NCBI GenBank assembly: GCA_031254675.1
Contig: JAIRTV010000363.1
Span: 1-5,571 of the forward strand
Direction of reading: 5' to 3'
DNA length: 5,571 bases
DNA from: Planctomycetaceae bacterium
Lineage (GTDB): Bacteria; Planctomycetota; Planctomycetia; Pirellulales; Thermoguttaceae
Shown here: in pieces, positions 1 through 4,131 of the stretch
Layout: every line of letters starts with the position of its first letter
Position numbering within the stretch: position 1 is the stretch's first letter
The notes under the pieces: generated by a model
Told to the model about the DNA's origin: nothing
What the model saw: the letters and a program-made list of their open reading frames with translations, nothing else
Databases searched by the model: none
Made by a program: the position numbers and the translations under genes

Positions 1-30
1 ATCGTTATGATGCGAAAAATGTTGCGCTAA

Positions 31-672
31 CCGAACATAATAGACATTATCGGACGTAACCGAATCAGTCAAATCACTATTAAAAACGGTACAGAACAAG
101 AGTTATATTTCACGTTTGACGGTCACGGAAGCACCAGAGTCTTAACTGATCTTGCCGGCGCAATCGCCGAACTCTACGCCTTCGATGCTTATGGTAACAC
201 AATTGGTTTCGACCCATCTGTTGCGCTAACAGAATTCCTGTACAGCGGCGAACAATTCGATTCTAAAATCGGACAACAATATTTACGTGCAAGATATTAT
301 GACCCGGCAATTGGTAGGTTCAATCGGCTTGATCCATTCTTTGGAAATTTGAATGATCCACAGAGTTTACATAAATATTGGTACACCCATGCTGATCCGG
401 TTAGTTATACCGATCCAAGCGGGAATTTTATCTACCCGATCTTGATGCTTCTATCGACAATTACGGCAAGGGCATCTGGTATGCAATTAGGTAAAGGATG
501 GACAAATGTCAATGGTACAATTACAACATCAGCTGATAATACTACAGATTCTAATTTTACTATCTTCAGTAATGGTGGTTTACCATTTTGGAGTGGTTTT
601 TCAATCGAATTTGATTTTACGTTCGAAAATGAAAATGGAGTTAAATTCATGGAAACGAATTTGGTTACGTAA
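31..672 (+). CDS. RHS repeat-associated core domain protein, partial
   Basis: This is the longest open stretch of the RHS remnant; its true start lies outside the window. It follows an in-frame TAA at 28-30. It shows the classical RHS-associated core in order: FDGHGSTRVLTD near 115-150, AFDAYGN near 178-198, YSGEQFD near 241-261, YLRARYYDPAIGRF at 280-321, LDPF, then YTHADPVSYTDPSGN ending at 426. DPSGN marks the boundary between the conserved core and the variable tip. A hydrophobic segment (FIYPILMLL) follows, then a Ser/Thr/Asn-rich beta-type stretch containing SGFSIEFDFTFEN, and the frame stops at 672. In this family the core closes a cocoon-like shell, and the tip is often a toxin or adhesive domain. 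No toxin motif is visible here. The product is probably exported or surface-linked, but the signal region is not in the window. Confidence 0.7.
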   Translation, partial: PNIIDIIGRNRISQITIKNGTEQELYFTFDGHGSTRVLTDLAGAIAELYAFDAYGNTIGFDPSVALTEFLYSGEQFDSKIGQQYLRARYYDPAIGRFNRLDPFFGNLNDPQSLHKYWYTHADPVSYTDPSGNFIYPILMLLSTITARASGMQLGKGWTNVNGTITTSADNTTDSNFTIFSNGGLPFWSGFSIEFDFTFENENGVKFMETNLVT

Positions 673-788
673 AAGCTGAACCGCCCGGTAAGCCTCAGCC
701 TAACAAACTCAGTTTTGTAGGTAACAGTGGTGTTAAAATAGGAGGTTCAAGAGGGACTACGGAGATTGCCATCATTGATGTTGTTGGG

Positions 789-1271
789 ATGGTGAAAATG
801 GTAGGTGGTCTTGAAAAATTTAAAGATGCAATAATTATGGATGTAAATAAAAATCTTCCTATTGTAAGCGTTAAAGAAGGTAACACTTTATTATATGCAG
901 AAGAAGAATTGACGCGACTGATGTCCGGAGTTAAATATGGATTAAAAGGAAATGATTTTGGCAAAATCTATCAGCTTAATGGTGAAAACAACCTTCGTGC
1001 TTTTAGTGCAGTAAATGCAACAATTGATGATTATAAAACCCTATTTGAATATAACTATAATCTATTTAACGGTCCAACAAAAATGAAAATTTTATTCTAT
1101 AGCGGAAATCTTGAAGTATATATTGGCAAACCTAGCGAAAAACTTAGTGGAAAAAACCTCTATTATCGTGATACCGGAATAAATATTGGGGATGGAAAAA
1201 TTTACTTGCAAAATCATTGGGGAAGTGGCGTCCAATTTAGTAATATCATTGTTAAACCTTATTATGAATAA
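789..1271 (+). CDS. RHS C-terminal tip continuation (frame-shifted)
   Basis: These 160 codons start at the first ATG, but the frame is open from 645 and there is no ribosome-binding site near 789. It is therefore better read as the shifted continuation of the RHS gene than as a separate gene. The part before the ATG (FGYVKAEPPGKPQPNKLSF, then GVKIGGSRGTTEIAIID) continues the protein naturally. The middle is mixed helix and strand (KFKDAIIMDV, YAEEELTRLM). The last 60 or so residues alternate like a beta-sandwich (KMKILFYSGNLEVYIG, GKIYLQNHWGSGVQFSNIIV) and resemble the closing strands of lectin-like or DUF1080 domains. No catalytic residues are recognised. Local GC is low: the line 841-900 is about 28%, against about 58% for 121-180 in the core. 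That fits a tip exchanged independently of the core. The function is unknown. Confidence 0.5.
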   Translation: MVKMVGGLEKFKDAIIMDVNKNLPIVSVKEGNTLLYAEEELTRLMSGVKYGLKGNDFGKIYQLNGENNLRAFSAVNATIDDYKTLFEYNYNLFNGPTKMKILFYSGNLEVYIGKPSEKLSGKNLYYRDTGINIGDGKIYLQNHWGSGVQFSNIIVKPYYE

Positions 1272-1593
1272 TATTTATGTCCGACGTGGAATAGAATTGC
1301 TCCTAAACTAATCCTTAAACTAGCGATGAAATGTTTCAAATATCTCTTTCATACTTGAATTTTAAAGATTTTTGCGATTTTTATCTTTCACCTGAAATTT
1401 TTTCTGTTATACATATTATCATTATAATCTGTTTATAAAAAAATAATGTTGCGATATTGATTTTTATACTTCGTTTGTTTAAGAACTAGTTTTGCCGAAT
1501 AGGGTAAAAATATTATGTCACCAACACCGTTGAAAGCTACTGTGAGTAATATTGTATTTTTTTAGAAAAAAACTAAGAAAAACTCTCTATATT
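1272..1593. other. AT-rich intergenic spacer, no convincing gene
   Basis: This 322-base spacer lies between the RHS remnant and the pentapeptide gene. It contains a weak dyad AAAGAT/ATCTTT at 1364-1369 and 1383-1388 with a T-rich loop, which is too weak to call a terminator. It also contains a TATAAT hexamer at 1423-1428. The only ORFs are very short, such as 16 codons from 1515, and have no coding character. Confidence 0.6.
1423..1428 (+). promoter_or_regulatory. Possible -10 box for pentapeptide gene
   Basis: A perfect TATAAT lies about 165 bases before the ATG of the pentapeptide-repeat gene. The matching -35 region, about 17-18 bases upstream, is only TTTTCT-like. In such AT-rich DNA this could be chance, so it is weak evidence for a promoter with a long leader. 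Confidence 0.2.
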
Positions 1594-2556
1594 ATGATGA
1601 ACAAATATATTGCTTATTTATTTTTCTGTTTCAGTATAATCACTCTTACTATAATAGAGCAATCTTTTGCAGATTTGCCGGGGAAAGTATTTAGTAAATA
1701 CGTTCATGTTAACCAAACAGAAAAAATCGAATTAAAAGATGATATTGATCTATCGGAGCTGGATCTAAAAAATTGTAAAATTAACCGTCAGTTAAGTGAA
1801 CTAAGAAACATTGTCTTTGATAAAAGCATTCTTTCTGGTTCAGATTTGGATGAAACATGTTTTATCAATTGTTCATTTAGAAAAACGAATATGTCTGGTG
1901 TCGTAGCCCCCTCTAGTCTTTTTAGAGATTGTGATTTTGCTGATGCTACAATAATCGGAAGTAATTTTGTACTCACTAAAGAGCAGTTCTGCTCAACTGC
2001 ATCTTATCGTAATAAGTCAATACAAGGAACAGAATTTCACCTTGATATTAGTGGAATAAATTTTTCGGATTACAATTTAAGAAATGTCGGATTCTATGGC
2101 TCGTTTGTTCATGGATGCAACTTTTCTGATTCATTAATATCAGGTGCCTCATTTTCTGGAAAATATGAGAAACGTGATCATAGTAAAGACTATGGTTACC
2201 TCCTGATAGACAATTTCTCCTGTAATCAACTTTTCACCACGAAAGATTATAAGCAAGGCACCATATTAGATGTCAATTTTTTTGCAGTAGATTTTTCTCG
2301 TTGCAATTTTTCAAAAATGAATTTAACCGGATGTCGTTTTAATCCTTTTATCGGAATCGAAGAAAAAATATATTGTGATTTTAGTAACACAGACATGACT
2401 GATGCCGTTATTTCTCACTGCGTTTTTCATGAGACTAAAAATTTAACCTTTGAGCAAATCAAATCGACTTGGAATTACAAGGTCGGACGCATGGAAGGTA
2501 TTGTATTACCAAAGCAAATACAAGACTTATTAGACGCAGAAAAACATGAAAGGTGA
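1594..2556 (+). CDS. Secreted pentapeptide-repeat protein
   Basis: This is an intact 320-residue protein. The ATG at 1594 (or the next codon, 1597) is preferred over a TTG at 1552 because it places a classic Sec signal peptide at the N-terminus: Lys4, a hydrophobic core around residues 6-22, and cleavage after SFA at about residue 26. No strong Shine-Dalgarno site is visible. The mature part is dominated by loose A(D/N)LXX-type pentapeptides, such as SGSDLDETCF, FRDCDFADATI, SGINFSDYNLRNVGF, VDFSRCNFSKMNLTGCRF and CDFSNTDMTDAVI, and should form a right-handed quadrilateral beta-helix. A second module recurs three times at about residues 127-145, 210-226 and 284-302, on the pattern LT.EQ..ST..YK.....G. 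The protein ends in VLPKQIQDLLDAEKHER. Several Cys residues fall in the repeats. Pentapeptide proteins are usually scaffolds or binding surfaces; no enzyme motif is seen. Its partner is unknown, and its neighbours give no clear functional link. Confidence 0.85.
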   Translation: MMNKYIAYLFFCFSIITLTIIEQSFADLPGKVFSKYVHVNQTEKIELKDDIDLSELDLKNCKINRQLSELRNIVFDKSILSGSDLDETCFINCSFRKTNMSGVVAPSSLFRDCDFADATIIGSNFVLTKEQFCSTASYRNKSIQGTEFHLDISGINFSDYNLRNVGFYGSFVHGCNFSDSLISGASFSGKYEKRDHSKDYGYLLIDNFSCNQLFTTKDYKQGTILDVNFFAVDFSRCNFSKMNLTGCRFNPFIGIEEKIYCDFSNTDMTDAVISHCVFHETKNLTFEQIKSTWNYKVGRMEGIVLPKQIQDLLDAEKHER

Positions 2557-2663
2557 CATAATGTTTGGGCAGTGTCTTTCCCCAAAACTGTTTTAAGAAC
2601 GTCAAGTAACCCCGTAAAGTGAAAATTGAGAGCGTTTGTCCGAAAGATTTGAAATGACTTAAA

Positions 2664-2680
2664 ATTATCGGTACGATAAT
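2664..2680. repeat. Perfect 17-base dyad, operator-like
   Basis: ATTATCG-GTA-CGATAAT is a perfect 7-bp inverted repeat with a 3-base centre. The half-site AATTATCG recurs as a direct copy at about 2725-2732. It could be a regulator binding site or a very short hairpin. It lies about 110 bases after the pentapeptide stop, and no nearby promoter was identified, so its role is open. Confidence 0.4.
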
Positions 2681-2742
2681 GGAATTGGGGACAATTTTTA
2701 GGCAATGCAACAAGAAATGAATCGAATTATCGTTTTTATAAA

Positions 2743-2760
2743 TGGACTTTTGCAAAATTG
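2743..2760 (+). repeat. Left terminal inverted repeat
   Basis: This is the left 18-base end of the MITE-like element. It begins TGGACTTTTGCAAAA and pairs with 2975-2992. Confidence 0.55.
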
Positions 2761-2974
2761 CGTTTCACACTGTAAATCAAAGGGTTTGAAACATTGAAAT
2801 CACCCGAATTTGCTATATTATTGTATCGTATATTGCGTTTGTAAAAGTTGTTCTAAAAATCAATAAGTTGAAATATCAAGGGTTTTACAAATATCGTTTC
2901 AATAATATTTATGGGTTTTTTGTTTCATAATGTGCAAAAATTGAATTATAAGTCCTTTTGATATAACTAGTTAT

Positions 2975-2992
2975 AAAATTTGCAAAAGTCCA
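2975..2992 (-). repeat. Right terminal inverted repeat
   Basis: This is the right 18-base end of the MITE-like element. It ends TTTGCAAAAGTCCA, the exact inverse of the outer 14 bases of the left end. A 14-base palindrome directly abuts it on the inner side. Confidence 0.55.
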
Positions 2993-3038
2993 GTTTGAAA
3001 GAAGTCATTCGCCGTTTTCTCAAAGACGGAGCAATACA

Positions 3039-3131
3039 ATGTGTTCTGACAATATTGTTGGCAATGGCGAACCGCTTACCTCTTTTATTGGCAACGCCGC
3101 CAACAATGGAAACGAAAAAACACCAAAATAA
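3039..3131 (+). CDS. Possible small ORF, 30 codons, unknown
   Basis: An ATG at 3039 is preceded by GGAG at 3028-3031 with a 7-base gap, the best Shine-Dalgarno match on the + strand of this window. It encodes a 30-residue Asn/Gly-rich peptide (beginning MCSDNIVGNGEPLTSFIG) with no recognised domain. The local GC content is higher than in the surrounding spacer. The ORF lies over a strong hairpin (3054-3107), so the base composition may reflect RNA structure rather than coding. It could also be the remnant of a longer gene, since the frame is open upstream to about 2973. Confidence 0.22.
   Translation: MCSDNIVGNGEPLTSFIGNAANNGNEKTPK
3054..3107. repeat. Bulged long stem-loop in spacer
   Basis: ATTGTTGGC (3054-3062) pairs perfectly with GCCAACAAT (3099-3107). 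After a 3-base AAT bulge, GGCG (3066-3069) pairs with CGCC (3095-3098). This gives 13 base pairs in total around a 25-base loop. It is an island of higher GC in an AT-rich spacer, about 40 bases before another perfect hairpin. It may be part of a structured RNA or of the 3' untranslated region of the reverse-strand hydrolase gene. Confidence 0.4.
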
Positions 3132-3149
3132 ATGTCCAACATTCTCAAA

Positions 3150-3177
3150 TTAACCGTAAGCTAAAACTTACGGTTAA
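3150..3177 (-). terminator. Terminator-like hairpin after the hydrolase gene
   Basis: TTAACCGTAAG and CTTACGGTTAA form a perfect 11-bp stem with a 6-base loop, centred about 55 bases past the hydrolase stop on the reverse strand. Read on that strand, the stem is followed only by TTTGAG, so the U-tract is poor. It could act as a weak or bidirectional terminator, or as a 3'-end stabilising hairpin. Confidence 0.45.
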
Positions 3178-3218
3178 TAAAGTGAAGCCCCTCACAGGAC
3201 AAAAATGTAGAACGTTTT

Positions 3219-3938
3219 TTATTTTTGTAATTCTTTGACACGAATATTGCGAAATCGAATCGGATCACCATGACCAAGAAATCCCAGAAAACCTTTTGCC
3301 CGATGCAATCCCGGATGATCTTTACCGTCCGGTGTCGGTTTGTCTTTGAACTCGGAAATATCCGCATCAACAATTGTTTCTCCATTCAGAACAACTTTGA
3401 TTTTCGAACCGGACGCCGTAATTTCTTCAACATTCCATTCTCCCACCGGTTTGTGATAATCATTTTTTTCCGCGTTACGTTTTACCGGAACAACCCCGTA
3501 AATCGAACCATGAAACTGATACGGATTCAAACTCGCCCATTTTTCGTCGCTGTTGTCGAGTATTTGAATTTCCATGCCATGGTAAGCCGCATCTTTTTTC
3601 GGCGATTCGGCACGAATACCAACCCCATTGTTTCCACCAGGCGGTAACAAAAACTCAAACCGGAACACAAAATCACCATACTCTTTTGCCGTCAACAAAT
3701 TCCCCCCTTTTCGGCAAACAACGGCACCGTCTTCTACCGGATAACCATCAATCGCACTTTGCCAGATGTCCGGCGAAAGTTGTTTGCCGTCAAAGAGAAG
3801 CTGGAATCCTTCTGCTTGTTCTTCAGGAGAAAGCTCATTCTGCGCCGCTTCCGCCAACAGAAAAAAAGAACAAACAAACAGAAAACAGAACCCAAAATAA
3901 ATTGTCCTGCTTGTAAAATTGGTCATCAATTTTTTCAT
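3219..3938 (-). CDS. Secreted DUF1080 / 3-keto-disaccharide hydrolase family protein
   Basis: This is an intact 239-residue protein. The ATG at 3938 is chosen over an upstream ATG at 4067 because GGAG sits 7 bases before it (3946-3949) and it starts a clean signal peptide: MKKL, a hydrophobic core around residues 14-28, and cleavage near AEA at about residue 31. The mature part is one DUF1080 (3-keto-disaccharide hydrolase, PF06439-type) beta-sandwich with the usual landmarks: FQLLFDGK (45-52), a W and 'DGAVVCR', YGDFVFRFEF, GGNNGVGIR (101-109), GMEIQILD (121-128), HGSIYG (143-148), GEWN (166-169), and the closing GHGDPIRFRNIRVKEL (222-237). Characterised relatives cleave 3-keto-glycosides made by partner oxidoreductases; many others are only lectin-like binders. 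The neighbouring oxidoreductase-type gene 193 bases upstream supports a role in exported glycan breakdown. Substrate and catalytic activity cannot be read from the sequence. Confidence 0.9.
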   Translation of the reverse strand: MKKLMTNFTSRTIYFGFCFLFVCSFFLLAEAAQNELSPEEQAEGFQLLFDGKQLSPDIWQSAIDGYPVEDGAVVCRKGGNLLTAKEYGDFVFRFEFLLPPGGNNGVGIRAESPKKDAAYHGMEIQILDNSDEKWASLNPYQFHGSIYGVVPVKRNAEKNDYHKPVGEWNVEEITASGSKIKVVLNGETIVDADISEFKDKPTPDGKDHPGLHRAKGFLGFLGHGDPIRFRNIRVKELQK

Positions 3939-3945
3939 AAAAATT

Positions 3946-3949
3946 CTCC
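3946..3949 (-). promoter_or_regulatory. Shine-Dalgarno site of the hydrolase gene
   Basis: GGAG on the reverse strand lies 7 bases before the ATG at 3938. It decides this start over the in-frame ATG at 4067, whose extra residues show no signal-peptide logic. Confidence 0.65.
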
Positions 3950-4002
3950 ATGATTGTAAATGTGGAACAAAAAACAACGTCTCAGGCAGTAAATTGAATC
4001 TA

Positions 4003-4008
4003 ATTATA
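4003..4008 (-). promoter_or_regulatory. Candidate -10 box for the hydrolase gene
   Basis: A perfect TATAAT on the reverse strand lies 64 bases before the chosen ATG, giving a leader of plausible length. The -35 hexamer 17 bases upstream (CTCGTA) is poor. If real, the hydrolase can be transcribed apart from the upstream gene, and the start at 4067 would fall outside the transcript. Confidence 0.35.
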
Positions 4009-4031
4009 CAGATTATCTTTTTCGATACGAG

Positions 4032-4058
4032 TCTCCCAATTGTCCGTTTTTTGGGAGA
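4032..4058. repeat. Short inverted repeat between the two reverse-strand genes
   Basis: TCTCCC (4032-4037) pairs with GGGAGA (4053-4058) across a 15-base loop containing a T6 run. There is no U-tract after the stem on the reverse strand, so it is not a good terminator for the upstream gene. It may be an operator-like or leader element. Confidence 0.25.
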
Positions 4059-4131
4059 ATTGCCCATGACATCGCCCGTGACAACAAAAAAATGATTCCG
4101 AACAATTTTCTTGAGATTTTATTCTTGAATT

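Larger units (their letters stand above)
1..1271 (+). pseudogene. RHS-repeat protein, 3' part with two frameshifts
   Basis: Taken as a whole, this stretch reads as the 3' end of one RHS/YD-repeat gene that enters from outside the window. Frame 3 gives RYDAKNVALTEHN at 3-41. Frame 1 then carries the conserved RHS core to a stop at 670-672. Frame 3 resumes from about 645 and runs to a stop at 1269-1271. One extra base near 36-46 and one missing base near 656-665 (a TTT run that would read through as TTTT) would join all three parts. Either the gene is decayed or the consensus has two indels. Every other large gene in the window is intact, which slightly favours real decay. RHS proteins are large surface or secreted proteins with a conserved shell and a variable C-terminal tip. 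Confidence 0.6.
2743..2992. mobile_element. MITE-like non-coding element with terminal inverted repeats
   Basis: An 18-base sequence, TGGACTTTTGCAAAATTG at 2743-2760, recurs inverted at 2975-2992 with 16 of 18 bases identical; the outer 14 match perfectly. The 250-base interval is very AT-rich and holds no ORF of note. Beside the right repeat is a perfect 14-base palindrome, TATAACTAGTTATA (2962-2975), and the interior carries loosely repeated ATTGCGTTT and GGGTTT..AC motifs. Short size, non-coding content and matching ends are the signature of a miniature inverted-repeat transposable element. No clear target-site duplication is seen: the left flank is ATAAA and the right flank is GTTTG. No transposase is present, so the driving IS family cannot be assigned. 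Alternatively it could be a large structured intergenic repeat. Confidence 0.5.
2557..3218. other. Long AT-rich non-coding region with repeats and hairpins
   Basis: This 660-base region lies between two convergent genes and has no convincing gene of normal size. It holds a 17-base dyad (2664-2680), a short AATTG/CAATT stem-loop followed by T residues (2683-2700), a MITE-like inverted-repeat element (2743-2992), a bulged GC-richer hairpin (3054-3107) overlapping a 30-codon ORF, and a perfect 11-bp hairpin (3150-3177). Reverse-strand open frames across 2459-2755 overlap the end of the pentapeptide gene and lack coding character. Confidence 0.65.

Noticed and set aside
427..1271. Toxin/immunity pair at the RHS end (polymorphic toxin with downstream immunity gene)
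   Set aside because: No nuclease, deaminase, ADP-ribosylating or other toxin motif is visible in the tip. The next gene is a secreted pentapeptide protein 320 bases away, not a small cytoplasmic immunity-like protein.
1515..1565. 16-codon ORF before the pentapeptide gene
   Set aside because: Too short, with no ribosome-binding site and no sequence feature suggesting a leader peptide.
1552..1593. TTG start for the pentapeptide protein at 1552
   Set aside because: It would put a Lys/Arg-rich 14-residue stretch ahead of a normal signal peptide; the paired ATGs at 1594/1597 fit better.
2459..2755. Reverse-strand ORFs of 98 and 76 codons across the end of the pentapeptide gene
   Set aside because: They overlap the coding end of an intact gene, lack a ribosome-binding site and show no recognisable motif; AT-rich spacer with few stops explains them.
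2557..3218. CRISPR array or tRNA in the long spacer
   Set aside because: No regularly spaced direct repeats and no cloverleaf-type sequence were seen; the repeats present are inverted pairs.
3270..3916. Forward-strand open frames over the hydrolase gene
   Set aside because: They are antisense to a well-supported DUF1080 protein and lack signals or motifs of their own.
3939..4067. N-terminal extension of the hydrolase to an ATG at 4067
   Set aside because: The extension has no signal-peptide character, whereas the ATG at 3938 has a Shine-Dalgarno site and starts a typical leader. A candidate -10 box also falls inside the extension.
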